64,000 nucleotides of DNA from Nitrospirota bacterium (GTDB taxonomy: Bacteria; Nitrospirota_A; Leptospirillia; Leptospirillales; Leptospirillaceae): contig DAHWGX010000030.1 of NCBI GenBank assembly GCA_027335985.1, positions 22,778 to 86,777 on the forward strand, in the 5' to 3' direction. Positions 9,553 to 18,317 of the stretch are shown here, one piece after another (position 1 is the stretch's first letter; every line of letters starts with the position of its first letter). The notes beneath the pieces were generated by a model that saw nothing but the letters and a program-made list of their open reading frames with translations, did not search any database and was not told the DNA's origin. Made by a program: the position numbers and the translations under genes.

Positions 9553-9975
9553 ATGAGACATCGAGTTGCAGGTCGACAATTTGGACGTGATTCAAGCCAT
9601 AGAGCGGCCATGTTTCGCTCATTGATCACTTCCTTTTTCGAGCATGAGAAAATTGAAACAACGACCATGAAAGCAAAAGAACTCCGCCCCATGGTAGAAA
9701 AACTTATTACCAAAGCCCGGGAAAAAAATGTTCATCACTTACGAGAAATCCTCAAGGTAGTGCGTAATAAGGATGTTGCCTTTCATTTGCTGGATAATAT
9801 TGCTCCCCGTTTTTCTTCTCGTCCAGGCGGGTACACAAGAATCATCAAAACCCGGAGAAGAATAGGTGATGGAGCAGAAATGGCTGTTCTTGAACTCGTC
9901 GAACTTGGTGAGTCCCTTTCTTCCAAAAGGACAGCCTCTTCTGGTAGCAAGGAATCAACGGCAGATAAGAAGTAA
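9553..9975 (+). CDS. rplQ: 50S ribosomal protein L17
   Basis: 140 aa starting M-R-H-R-V-A-G-R-Q-F-G-R-D-x-S-H-R. It has the family L-I-T-S-F-F-E-H-E-K-I-x-T-T-x-x-K-A-K-E-L motif and R-P-G-G-Y-T-R-I. A Ser/Lys-rich tail of ~20 residues follows the conserved core. Last ribosomal gene of the cluster. Confidence 0.97.
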   Translation: MRHRVAGRQFGRDSSHRAAMFRSLITSFFEHEKIETTTMKAKELRPMVEKLITKAREKNVHHLREILKVVRNKDVAFHLLDNIAPRFSSRPGGYTRIIKTRRRIGDGAEMAVLELVELGESLSSKRTASSGSKESTADKK

Positions 9976-9990
9976 CCGGGCCGGCCTGTC

Positions 9991-10431
9991 ATGGCTATAG
10001 ACACACCGCAATCTAATAGATCCTTTTCAATGATCTATGCTCTCATAGGAGGGACCCTCGTCATTGTATTGGGGGTCCTTATCTTTGTCAGGCACTACCT
10101 TTCCAATGACATTCTGCTTTATTCAAGGCAAGCTTTTATTCTGGATACTCGAGGATTATCCCCTGCCAAAGTTCATGAAATTTCTTTTGATGACAATTAT
10201 CAGCAAAGAGGGTCCGAACTTTGGTATTTGGGACACAACCTTTTTGAATTCCACGCTCCTCCAACTATTCGGCTAATCCTGATTAAAAATAGTGCCCATC
10301 AGAATCAGGGGAAAATGGATCATGTCATCATTGCTCCGCATTATGTCAAATATCTCTTTTCCCTGCCATTCAAACCGCCTATTACAGTCGTCACTAATGG
10401 TGGCACCTTCCTGTTCCGGTCAGCCCAATAA
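9991..10431 (+). CDS. Membrane-anchored hypothetical protein
   Basis: 146 aa that I do not recognise. One strong hydrophobic segment at about residues 14-36 is followed by a polar region predicted outside the membrane, so it is probably a type II anchored protein. It starts 15 bases after rplQ on the same strand and its stop abuts the terminator, so it is likely the last cistron of the alpha operon transcript. No catalytic motif is visible. Confidence 0.75.
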   Translation: MAIDTPQSNRSFSMIYALIGGTLVIVLGVLIFVRHYLSNDILLYSRQAFILDTRGLSPAKVHEISFDDNYQQRGSELWYLGHNLFEFHAPPTIRLILIKNSAHQNQGKMDHVIIAPHYVKYLFSLPFKPPITVVTNGGTFLFRSAQ

Positions 10432-10456
10432 AAAAGGGGCTTAATAGCCCCTTTTT
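10431..10456. terminator. Rho-independent terminator closing the ribosomal operon
   Basis: A perfect stem (aaaaaggggct / agccccttttt) with a 4-base TAAT loop. The A-run and T-run on the two sides allow it to work in both directions. It ends the alpha operon on the plus strand and the convergent CBS gene on the minus strand. Confidence 0.93.
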
Positions 10457-10480
10457 CCATACATGTCTATCCAATAAGTC

Positions 10481-10894
10481 TTACTCGGTCACTCCGCCAT
10501 CCCAAGAGTCCTCACGCCCTACATATTGGGGATGGATGAGATCCCTGATGGAAATGAGACCCAACACCGCTTCATCCTCATCTACAACAAGGAGGTGTCG
10601 GATATGATGTTTGTCCATCATATCCTGGGCCTCATAGACTGATGCTTCTGGCGCAATTGTCAGAACCGGAGCACTCATAACCTGGGATACAGGGGTTATG
10701 TACGGGACGCGGTCCTCCCCGAGCACTCTCCGGACGAGATCTGTTTCGGTTATGATCCCTACAGTTTTGTCATCCTGAGCAACAAGGAGGCTTCCAACTT
10801 TTTTGCTTTTCATGATTTCTGCAACTTCTCTGGCGGTCGTGGTCATATCGACGGAGATTGGATTCCGGGTCATGATCTTTTTGACTGATACCAT
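10481..10894 (-). CDS. CBS-domain pair protein
   Basis: 137 aa made of two tandem CBS domains: residues ~8-60, with M-T-R-N-P-I-S-V and V-G-I-I-T-E-T-D-L, and ~72-128, with M-S-A-P-V-L-T-I and H-L-L-V-V-D-E. No other domain is present, so it is a stand-alone Bateman module, likely sensing an adenosine nucleotide. The ATG is preceded by gaggaggta. A weak TTGACC-N17-TAGATC promoter candidate lies just upstream. It is monocistronic and convergent with the ribosomal operon. Its specific partner is unknown. Confidence 0.88.
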   Translation of the reverse strand: MVSVKKIMTRNPISVDMTTTAREVAEIMKSKKVGSLLVAQDDKTVGIITETDLVRRVLGEDRVPYITPVSQVMSAPVLTIAPEASVYEAQDMMDKHHIRHLLVVDEDEAVLGLISIRDLIHPQYVGREDSWDGGVTE

Positions 10895-11039
10895 TGATTA
10901 CCTCCTCAAACTCAAATTGGATTGATCTAGTGGATGGTTGGATTGTGGTCAATTACATTAAGTCATTCGAACGGTATTCGATTTCGTCAAACTAGGCATT
11001 TCTGGTGAATGATTGATGTTTAAAACAAGTCCGTCCGGG

Positions 11040-12404
11040 TTACCCATGAACTCGGTCGGAATGTTTTTCATTGAAAAAAGTATACATCCCCTTGCTCGCA
11101 ATATCCGGACCTTTGATTGTCCAGATTCCTTGGTCAATTGTTAGGGCTGCCACTGCGATTGTCGGATCCTGATTTGATGCCGTCCCGATAAACCAAACAT
11201 AGTGGCCAGCAGGGTTTTTTCCCATCAGAGTCCCTGTTTTTCCAGCAACGAGAATGTGGCGAAGCCTTGGATTGAACCGCCAGCGAATGAAAGCCCGGTG
11301 TCCGGTTCCCTTGAGAACTGTGGATCGCATCATGTTGATCATTGTTTTTGAAATAGGAGGCGATGTGACTGAGTATAGATACTCCGGAGAGTCCTGATAT
11401 AAGATCTTTCCGCCTTCACCTATGATTTTTTCAATCATGTGGGGCTTCATCATCACCCCTTCATTCGATAGAGCCCCGGCAATGGCAGCCGCATGAATCG
11501 GACTGATGGCGACATCCCCGAATCCCGCGGAACAAAAAGCAAATCCATTGAGGTCGTCAGGGATATCGGCGTGGCTGGGGTCTATCGGAAGATCCGAACG
11601 GAGTGGACGATTAAAACCGTATCGGACTGCCGTCTCCCTCAGATCATTTGGAGAGAGATATTTAAGAGCAATTTTTGCAAAAACTGTATTTATGGATTTT
11701 CCCAGTGCTTCCGCGACGGTAAACTCTATGCGGTCACGCCGTCTGTCATTATGCCAGTAGGCTGGCCCAATGCAATAAAGGCATCCATGAAAATGAATAC
11801 GTGTATTTGGTGTGATTTTGCGCTGGGATAAGGCATCGGTTGCCGTTATGATTTTGAAAAGAGATGCAGCCGGATAGGTGGCTCGGAGAAGTAGGGAACC
11901 ATCGTACTGACTTCTTCGTGAACCCCAAAAAGCCAGAAGTCTTCCGCTTTTCGGGTTTTCTGCAATAAAAAAACCATAGGGGACACGATGTTGTCTGATA
12001 TATTTTCCAATTTTTGATTGAAGAACGGGATCGATTGTCCACACGACAGTGTAGCCACCATCAAGATGTGTTACAAAATGCCCATTCTCCTGGGTTGCAA
12101 ACTGGGGGATGAAATTGGGAAGGAGAGAGGGAAGATTATCGACAATGCGGATGACAGGAACACCGTTTTTCGTTAAAAAAGATGGGTCATTGTCCAAAAG
12201 TGTCTGGGGGAGAAAGGAGTCGGTGGTAAAACGGATCGTCGTGGCCCTTCCGGGTCCTTCCTGGCCTTGGCCCGTCAGCGATGCTGGTCCTGCGGAGGAT
12301 GACGTCGTGATGTGGAGAATGGCGGGAAGTCGATAGAGAGCCAGCGACAGGAGAAGAAGAACGAAGATACGGCTCAGAAGTGCGCGCGAAATGGGATCCA
12401 GCAT
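11040..12404 (-). CDS. Penicillin-binding transpeptidase
   Basis: 454 aa with an N-terminal membrane anchor (residues ~8-30). The three active-site motifs of the penicillin-binding transpeptidase fold are visible: S-L-F-K at ~181, S-I-N at ~237 and K-T-G-T at ~389. It lacks room for a glycosyltransferase or a full class-B N-terminal domain, so it is a short, transpeptidase-only enzyme that probably crosslinks peptidoglycan in the periplasm. The start follows an agaggga site and a promoter at 12450-12477. It could be a PbpA/FtsI relative or a minor D,D-transpeptidase. Confidence 0.88.
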   Translation of the reverse strand: MLDPISRALLSRIFVLLLLSLALYRLPAILHITTSSSAGPASLTGQGQEGPGRATTIRFTTDSFLPQTLLDNDPSFLTKNGVPVIRIVDNLPSLLPNFIPQFATQENGHFVTHLDGGYTVVWTIDPVLQSKIGKYIRQHRVPYGFFIAENPKSGRLLAFWGSRRSQYDGSLLLRATYPAASLFKIITATDALSQRKITPNTRIHFHGCLYCIGPAYWHNDRRRDRIEFTVAEALGKSINTVFAKIALKYLSPNDLRETAVRYGFNRPLRSDLPIDPSHADIPDDLNGFAFCSAGFGDVAISPIHAAAIAGALSNEGVMMKPHMIEKIIGEGGKILYQDSPEYLYSVTSPPISKTMINMMRSTVLKGTGHRAFIRWRFNPRLRHILVAGKTGTLMGKNPAGHYVWFIGTASNQDPTIAVAALTIDQGIWTIKGPDIASKGMYTFFNEKHSDRVHG

Positions 12405-12449
12405 TCTTCCCTCTGTGACAGTCAGGTGCCACTATATGCATCTGCGATG

Positions 12450-12477
12450 ATTATACGAAAGCCGGAAGGAAATTCAA
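12450..12477 (-). promoter_or_regulatory. Sigma-70 type promoter for the transpeptidase gene
   Basis: On the minus strand, TTGAAT (12472-12477) and a perfect TATAAT (12450-12455) are separated by 16 bases, in an A+T-rich gap 46 bases before the start codon. Confidence 0.6.
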
Positions 12478-12567
12478 GCTTTTTTGATTCTTTCTCCATT
12501 TTTCAGGAACAAAATTCCTTGATCCTTCAATGCAAAATAGAGCCATATTATCATATTTTATCATTGT

Positions 12568-14703
12568 TCATTCACTTTTGGAGCTCATGTCTTGGATCTG
12601 GAGTGATCTCAGAGAGGGAACTCTCTGAGCGTAATGGCTGACGGTAAATCGAGCTGAAGCATCGAAGTCCAAGGACGCAATTGCCTGGATTGCTAAAAAA
12701 ATGGAGGCCACAGACCAAGCCTGGATTCTGCAGGAGGTGGGGTAGGAGAGAGGACCCTCTGAGTCCGGCTCTTTTTCGAATCCACAGTAAAGCTCGGGAG
12801 GCCTCTCGGCGGGCAGGAATGACAAGGTTTTGAAGTAGGCCTCGGCCAGGATTGAAAGCTCTCGTTCCAGGTTGTATCTTGAAAAGCCGGCAAGGATGAT
12901 GGCATTGTCATGGGGCCAGATGGAGCCGTTGTGATAGGAAACCGGGTTGTAGCGAACCTCTTTGGTTCCAAGTGTTCTGATCCCCCAACCGGAAAACATG
13001 TCGGATTTGAGCATTTCTCTGGAGGTGACCTTCGCATATTTTTCGTGGGCAATTCCGGAAAAAAGAAGATGCCCCGCGTTCGAGGTCCTGACCTCGCAGC
13101 GATTGCCCCGCCCATCAAGGGCGAGGGCGAACATCCGGATTTTCTCGGACCAGAAGTGTTTGTTGAATCGATCCTTGAGGTCATGAGCTTTTTTTTCAAA
13201 TTGTTCGCCTGCCGCTCGATCGCCATAGACCTCCGTGAGTTTTGAATAACCGTGGTAAGCCATGTAAAGGTATCCCTGAACTTCGGCCAGGGCAATGGGT
13301 CCGATGGCGAGTTCTCCGGTCGCATGGAAAACGGAGTCCCCGGAATCCTTCCAGCCTTTTTGCACAAGCCCCTTGCCTTTGTCCGCTGAATAGGCCAAAA
13401 AGCCTGTGGACGGATCGATCCCATTTTGCTCGATCCACTTCATTGCCTTGGCCAGAGGGTTCTTCAGACGGAAAATGGTTCTGTAGTCTTTGGTCCTTCG
13501 AAGATACTCCCAGGAAAGAGCGATGAAGAGCGGGGTGGCATCGATCGAGCCGTAATACCGACCGAACGGTACCATAGGATCGGAGCCTGCTTCTCCATAC
13601 CGGAATTCATGAAGGATTTTTCCCTTTTCCGCATCTCTGGACGGGTCGTCTTCCTTGGCTTGTGTCGCCGCCAGAAAAAGAAGGACGGACTTCGTGAGGG
13701 AAGGAAATGCCCATAGGGTTGAGAAGCCGGTAATCAGGGCATCACGCCCGAATGGAGTTGAAAACCAGGGGATTCCGGCATAGGGAAAGGGGCCATGGCG
13801 GGTGGGTGTCAATAAAATGCGAAGGTCGTTAATGGCATTGTTCGTCCAGCGGGAAAGGGGAACCCCGCCGCATGAGATGTTGGGCCACATTTTTCGGAAT
13901 TTTTTCTGCTCCCGAAGGTCTTTTTCCAGACGCCGGGAAATGGGCATGAGATTTTTTCGCGCTCTCGCGACATTGGCCTTAAAGATTTTTCCGGTCTTTT
14001 CCCGGCATTGGATCTGAATTCGTGTTGTGACGGATTGCTTGGGGGATAATGCCAGCATTCCTGTAAGGCCCCGTTCCTTCCAAACCAACGCCATATTTTC
14101 CGCCTGGACAATGGTCTCCCTTTCGATTTTGTCTTGGCCGAGGCAGGAGAGCGTCAGGCTGTTGGTCGACTTCGAATAGGTGTCGGTTACCCGATGTTTC
14201 GGCAAGGGAGCCCTGATACCGCGAACATCCATGATGTCCACGAAGTCGGCCTCGAGCCTCATCGTGATCGGAACCTGGATGGGGTAGGGACCATGGTTGT
14301 GGACAGTGAATTCCTCCACCAGACCGTTTGCAAAACAGAAGCGTCTTCGATCGATCAACAGGGGACCGTCGATGGAGAAATTCGGATCCCCGGAGCTATT
14401 CAGGAAGGACGAAAGGGAAGGTCCAAGCAATCGGAGGTGACGAAAGTACGGAGAGGGTGAAATCCCGTCCCTGGAAGGTATGGCGGAAAAAAGCGGGAGC
14501 AAGGCTCTTCCGTCGAGAAGGAGAAGAAGTTTCGAGAGATGACGCATTCCCTTCCAGTAAAGCCCATAGAAAGGAACGCGGCCGGCTTCGAAATCCATCG
14601 TGTTGTCCCACAGACCGAGGAAATCTCCGTTTTTCTGAAGATGGTCATTGATGGTCAATGCGAGAGGGACGTGAGTTTGGGCATCTTCCTGATTGGTTGT
14701 CAT
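12568..14703 (-). CDS. Amylo-alpha-1,6-glucosidase / glycogen debranching family protein
   Basis: 711 aa. The N-terminal ~300 residues match the GDE N-terminal beta-rich domain (L-L-I-D-R-R-R-F-C-F-A-N-G-L, then the D-x-x-D-I-M-D-V-R-G region). The C-terminal two thirds are an (alpha/alpha)6 barrel with G-I-P-W-F-S-T-P-F-G-R-D-A-L-I-T, P-x-G-R-Y-Y-G-S-I-D-A-T-P-L-F and Y-H-N-G-S-I-W-P-H-D-N. Such proteins hydrolyse alpha-1,6 branches of glycogen-like polymers. I chose ATG 14703, which overlaps the bioF stop (ATGA type). The open frame begins earlier, inside bioF. It is co-transcribed with the biotin genes, an unexpected pairing. Confidence 0.87.
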   Translation of the reverse strand: MTTNQEDAQTHVPLALTINDHLQKNGDFLGLWDNTMDFEAGRVPFYGLYWKGMRHLSKLLLLLDGRALLPLFSAIPSRDGISPSPYFRHLRLLGPSLSSFLNSSGDPNFSIDGPLLIDRRRFCFANGLVEEFTVHNHGPYPIQVPITMRLEADFVDIMDVRGIRAPLPKHRVTDTYSKSTNSLTLSCLGQDKIERETIVQAENMALVWKERGLTGMLALSPKQSVTTRIQIQCREKTGKIFKANVARARKNLMPISRRLEKDLREQKKFRKMWPNISCGGVPLSRWTNNAINDLRILLTPTRHGPFPYAGIPWFSTPFGRDALITGFSTLWAFPSLTKSVLLFLAATQAKEDDPSRDAEKGKILHEFRYGEAGSDPMVPFGRYYGSIDATPLFIALSWEYLRRTKDYRTIFRLKNPLAKAMKWIEQNGIDPSTGFLAYSADKGKGLVQKGWKDSGDSVFHATGELAIGPIALAEVQGYLYMAYHGYSKLTEVYGDRAAGEQFEKKAHDLKDRFNKHFWSEKIRMFALALDGRGNRCEVRTSNAGHLLFSGIAHEKYAKVTSREMLKSDMFSGWGIRTLGTKEVRYNPVSYHNGSIWPHDNAIILAGFSRYNLERELSILAEAYFKTLSFLPAERPPELYCGFEKEPDSEGPLSYPTSCRIQAWSVASIFLAIQAIASLDFDASARFTVSHYAQRVPSLRSLQIQDMSSKSE

Positions 14704-15821
14704 TGAAATTGCCCAATCCTTCCGGAAAAAGTTTTCTCTAGAGCCTCCTCCACAGCAGAGGACCAAGTCAGGTTGACGGAAAGGCGAAGGCGCTCCTCGC
14801 CGGCGGGAACGGTCGGGTACCGGATGACAGGGAGCTCAAACCCCAAATCATTGAGCTCAGAGGACTCCGATCCGAGTGTCTCCAAATCACCTCGCAAATT
14901 CAGGATCGGTGAAGGTGTGGAAATCCCTGTGATCTTTTTTTGCCATTTTTCGCTCAGGGACTGAAGCGCTTTAGGCAGGTCGGGGGACGCCTCAAGGAGC
15001 TCGAGGCTGGAGAGTGACGCCCCCAGTACGGCCGGAGGAAGGGCTGTGGTGTATATCAGGGGACGGGCGAGAGAGGAGAGGATGGCTTTTCCCTCTTTTG
15101 AAAGAACGGCAAAACCCCCGTGGCTTCCCAGGGCCTTGGAAAAATTTCCTGTAACAATCATGTGATCGGGGTCGAACTCGAGAGAGAAGTGCTCCAGCCC
15201 GCCGCGGCCCGTCATTCCGAGGGTTCCTGTTGCATGAGCGTCGTCGATGATGAGAATCCCCCCAGTCTCCCGTACGATTTCGAGGAGTTCGGGAAGAGGT
15301 CCGAAATCCCCGCTCATGCTGAAGAGAGATTCCGAAACGATCAAGGGGGTTCCACCCCCGCTTCTACGGAGATGGTGTCTGATCCATTCCCAGTTCCTGT
15401 GGGGATACACATGGATCGGCTTTTTGAGCAACCGCAGACCGTCGATGAGAGAGGCGTGATTTTCTGCGTCCGAATAGATTGTCCCGGCATGGGACCCAAA
15501 TACCGGGACTGCAGACAGGTTGGCATGGTATCCGGACGAAAAGATGAGTCCGGCAGCCACTCCCTTTGACTTGAAATGAGCGATCCTTGTTTCGAGGGCC
15601 TCGTTGAGGGAATGGTTGCCGGAGAGATAGCGTGACCCTGTCGACCCGGCTCCTGACTTTCGGACAGCGTCGATCGAGGCTTCAACAACCTTCGGATGAC
15701 GTGAAAGACCAAGATAATCGTTGGAAGAGAGAGATAATTTGAGGGAATCCGGCATACTTTTGATTCTTCCCGCTTTTTCGAGCGAACTCAGAATAGAAGC
15801 CAGCAAAGGGCGACGGTTCAC
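14700..15821 (-). CDS. bioF: 8-amino-7-oxononanoate synthase
   Basis: 373 aa PLP enzyme of the alpha-oxoamine synthase family. Visible are S-S-N-D-Y-L-G-L near the N-terminus, G-S-G/T-x-x-R-Y-L-S-G-N-H, D-D-A-H-A-T-G (Asp193, His196) and the Schiff-base Lys229 in T-G-N-F-S-K-A-L-G. It condenses pimeloyl thioester with L-alanine in biotin synthesis. Its start overlaps the bioW end by 4 bases, and the debranching gene overlaps its stop. Confidence 0.96.
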   Translation of the reverse strand: MNRRPLLASILSSLEKAGRIKSMPDSLKLSLSSNDYLGLSRHPKVVEASIDAVRKSGAGSTGSRYLSGNHSLNEALETRIAHFKSKGVAAGLIFSSGYHANLSAVPVFGSHAGTIYSDAENHASLIDGLRLLKKPIHVYPHRNWEWIRHHLRRSGGGTPLIVSESLFSMSGDFGPLPELLEIVRETGGILIIDDAHATGTLGMTGRGGLEHFSLEFDPDHMIVTGNFSKALGSHGGFAVLSKEGKAILSSLARPLIYTTALPPAVLGASLSSLELLEASPDLPKALQSLSEKWQKKITGISTPSPILNLRGDLETLGSESSELNDLGFELPVIRYPTVPAGEERLRLSVNLTWSSAVEEALEKTFSGRIGQFQ

Positions 15822-16687
15822 GGAATCGGTCCCCCTGTCATTCCTTTTGAAGCAGATTCATTTTCGACGGAAGGAATCGGCTTCAGCCCGGGATGAGCCT
15901 TGAGTGTCCTTTCGGACATTTGGCCATAGAACAATACGGGGATCTCCCTGAGTTCCTTCAGGAGATCTGGAAGATGAAGTGCGGGGGAGACAACGTAAAG
16001 CCGGCCCCCTCTCCCGATTCCTGGTTTTTTCATATGAGGGATCCGGACATACCCGAAAAGTCGCGAGGCCAGGTATCCGGTCGTGTAGGAAGGGTCGTCC
16101 GAGACGCAAATTTCAAGCAATACGGACTCCGATGCCAGAACCTTGCTCGCGAGGACGAGGGCGTCGATGAAACGGTGGTTCGGTTTTTCAAGATAGTGAT
16201 CGAGGCTCTCTTCGAGGGCCTTTCGAAGAGAGGCGTCGCATCCGAGGTGGGTCGTCCTGATACCTGAAGCCTCTCCTTCCATAAGAGGTCTTCCCATGCT
16301 CGTGACAAGCAGGGCCCCATGGCGGGGGGCGGTCTCCATGATTTCCTTTCTGAAAATCTCCAGGATGGATTCTGCTTTCCCTTCTGGAAGCAGGCATTCC
16401 AGAAGCTCCTGAAGCCCTTTGGCTGACTCCTCGCAAGACGGGCTTTCCATGAACTGGACCGGAAGAAGGGATTTGCGTTGAATGTTCTTTTTAGGAACCG
16501 GGTCGATGGTGACAATCTGCTGGGGGGGGCGGGGGTGACCGTTCAAGACATGGGCTAGGAGGCGTTTCGAGAAGGAGGACAGGACATGATCGATCTCCTG
16601 GACGGGAACAATCTCCTCCGCTCCTGAAAGATGTTTCCCTTCCTGGTGGATGCGCATCCTGATGCTAAAGTAGATTTCTTCATTCAC
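15818..16687 (-). CDS. bioW: 6-carboxyhexanoate-CoA ligase (pimeloyl-CoA synthetase)
   Basis: 289 aa. The start M-N-E-E-x-Y-F-S-I-R-M-R-x-H-Q-E-G-K-H-L-S-G-A-E matches the BioW N-terminus. Further BioW hallmarks are A-R/A-H-V-L-N-G-H-P, the A-P-R-H-G-A-L region, and G-Y-V-R-I-P-H-M-K followed by a Gly/Arg stretch. BioW activates free pimelate to pimeloyl-CoA with ATP. The gene overlaps bioB by 8 and bioF by 4 bases, a tightly coupled operon. This points to a pimelate-based rather than BioC-BioH entry into biotin synthesis. Confidence 0.93.
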   Translation of the reverse strand: MNEEIYFSIRMRIHQEGKHLSGAEEIVPVQEIDHVLSSFSKRLLAHVLNGHPRPPQQIVTIDPVPKKNIQRKSLLPVQFMESPSCEESAKGLQELLECLLPEGKAESILEIFRKEIMETAPRHGALLVTSMGRPLMEGEASGIRTTHLGCDASLRKALEESLDHYLEKPNHRFIDALVLASKVLASESVLLEICVSDDPSYTTGYLASRLFGYVRIPHMKKPGIGRGGRLYVVSPALHLPDLLKELREIPVLFYGQMSERTLKAHPGLKPIPSVENESASKGMTGGPIP

Positions 16688-17717
16688 CTTCAGGCACTGC
16701 CGGAGCGAGAGAGTGGGGGGGGATGACGTCGAATCCCTGATCCCTGATCATCCGAATGTCTTCGTCGGGAGACCGGCCCGAACGGGTGAGGTAGTTCCCG
16801 ATCATGACTCCATCCGCCCCGTGACCAAAAATCTCGGAATGACGATCTTTGAGCGCCGCCATTCTTCCCCCGCAAATTCGGACTTCCTTTTTGGGGAAGA
16901 AAAGTCTTGCGACGGAAATTACGCGAAGGGCCTCTTCCGTTTCGATTCCGGATCCGTTGTCGAAGAGGGGGGTCCCTGCGATGGGAACCAGAAAGTTGAT
17001 GGGAATCGAGTCGACGTCGAGGTCCCTCAGGAGGTCGAAAAGGGAAACCCTGTCTTCAATGGATTCCCCGACGCCGAAGATTCCTCCGGAGCAGACGGAG
17101 ATCCCGGCCTCTTTGGCCTTGATCACCGTTTCGATCCTGTCATCGTAAGAATGGGTCGTCACGATGTTCGGAAAATGGTTCCGGGAGGTTTCAAGGTTGT
17201 GATGGAGCCTGTTGAGGCCGGCGTCCTTGAGGGCTTGAACCGTATTTTGGGAGACAGATCCGAGGGTGGCGCAGGACCAGAGGCCAAGATCGTCTCGCAT
17301 CCTTCCAAGGGCATTCTCTACGATTCGAAGTTCTAACGGATTTTCAAGGGATCGGCCGCTTGTGCCGATGCAGAATCGTCGGGTTCCGTTGTCCCTTGCC
17401 TTCCTTGCGGCCTCGACGATGGTGTCAGAAGCCATCAGCTCGTAGGTCGGGGCGATGGTCCGGAAATGGGTCGACTGGGCACAAAAGTGACAATCCTCCG
17501 AGCATCCGCCCGACTTGGCGTTCATCACGGTGCAGGGATCGATCAGGAGCCCCCTGTGGGCCTCCCTGACTGCATCAGCGCTTTCCTGTATCAGGGGTGC
17601 ATATGTCTCCGGCAGAGAAAAAAGCCATAGGGCATCTTCTTTTGTAATGGAATTTCCTTGTCTGGCCGTTTCGGCACAGTCAGATATCCTGGAAGTGATC
17701 TCATTTTCTTCTGGCAT
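16680..17717 (-). CDS. bioB: Biotin synthase
   Basis: 345 aa radical-SAM enzyme. The cluster motif C-S-E-D-C-H-F-C places Cys72, Cys76 and Cys79 on the [4Fe-4S] cluster. It also has N-L-E-T-S for the [2Fe-2S] region, and a late A-G/G-R Arg region (K-E-V-R-I-C-G-G-R). It inserts sulfur into dethiobiotin. It is first in the bioB-bioW-bioF operon, with ATAAGGAGAG before the ATG. No bioA or bioD lies in the window. Confidence 0.96.
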   Translation of the reverse strand: MPEENEITSRISDCAETARQGNSITKEDALWLFSLPETYAPLIQESADAVREAHRGLLIDPCTVMNAKSGGCSEDCHFCAQSTHFRTIAPTYELMASDTIVEAARKARDNGTRRFCIGTSGRSLENPLELRIVENALGRMRDDLGLWSCATLGSVSQNTVQALKDAGLNRLHHNLETSRNHFPNIVTTHSYDDRIETVIKAKEAGISVCSGGIFGVGESIEDRVSLFDLLRDLDVDSIPINFLVPIAGTPLFDNGSGIETEEALRVISVARLFFPKKEVRICGGRMAALKDRHSEIFGHGADGVMIGNYLTRSGRSPDEDIRMIRDQGFDVIPPHSLAPAVPEGE

Positions 17718-17729
17718 CGGCTCTCCTTA

Positions 17730-17750
17730 TGTTATTGCTATTGCTTAACA
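17730..17750 (-). promoter_or_regulatory. Candidate operator upstream of bioB
   Basis: Inverted repeat TGTTA-N11-TAACA only 12 bases before the bioB ATG, overlapping the place expected for a promoter or leader. BirA operators are TTGTnAACC-type repeats with a longer spacer, so this is a partial match at best. The short A+T-rich gap has no other visible control site. Confidence 0.3.
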
Positions 17751-17799
17751 ACTTAAAAATAAACGCTCTTCATTCCGGAGATGTTGGAAATGTCTCATC

Positions 17800-18189
17800 G
17801 GATTCTTCGATATCTTCCCCCCCGTTCGCTTAGCACGCCACAAAGACGGGAAAGGTGGAGGGGTTCGGTCCGGACCTCTTTCGTTCCCCTTGCCCTTCGC
17901 GTCATGCCCCGGATTTGCATGTCCTCGGCAACCGCGATAGTTTGGGTTTCGCCGATCATTGTCGCGGTCTTGCGGAGAAAATACAGGCGCATGTCCGCGA
18001 TTCTCTCGTGGGCTTTCGCCATGCGGATCTTCTGCAGGAGAGAAGCGGGATTCAAGGCAAAAGCCTCGCAGACTGAAGGTCGAGGGCCTTGTTCCACCCG
18101 AACTGGACGCACCCGCAGGCACGGGACAGGAGACTTTTCTGCCCAAGAGTCGGGACGAGTCGGAATTTAAAGGATTTCATTTTTTTCAT
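17800..18189 (-). pseudogene. tnpB (IS605/IS1341-type) remnant, internally deleted
   Basis: Starting at ATG 18189 the minus strand reads a typical TnpB N-terminus ([11 protein letters not shown], then [13 protein letters not shown]) and stops after ~45 codons. In another frame just downstream it continues with a middle TnpB segment (A-K-A-H-E-R-I-A-D-M-R, F-L-R-K-T-A-T, and A-E-D-M-Q-I-R-G-M, the region of the second RuvC Glu). The RuvC-I region and the C-terminal zinc finger are missing. This is a dead, internally deleted relic. I see no convincing terminal structure on the bioB side. Confidence 0.8.
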
Positions 18190-18234
18190 GTTGGGTATTG
18201 TAGCAGAAAACCCCGCACTGAAAGCCAAATCCGG

Positions 18235-18290
18235 GACGGCCATGCCGTCCGCGCACTCCTTCCCCGCCGTAAACGGCGAGCTTTGCCGCG
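18235..18290. repeat. Two short hairpins beside the tnpB remnant
   Basis: Two adjacent perfect small palindromes, gacggc-cat-gccgtc (about 18236-18250) and cgccgt-aa-acggcg (about 18273-18286), lie just upstream of the relic start. Sub-terminal hairpins are expected at IS200/IS605-family ends, so these may be leftovers of an element end. They could also be part of the clpC upstream region. Confidence 0.35.
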
Positions 18291-18317
18291 CGATTGGATC
18301 AAAAAACCTTTGTTTTC

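Noticed and set aside
12608..12629. Perfect 9-bp hairpin CTCAGAGAG / CTCTCTGAG
   Set aside because: It lies inside the last codons of the debranching gene and has no T-run. Without expression data there is no reason to call it a terminator.
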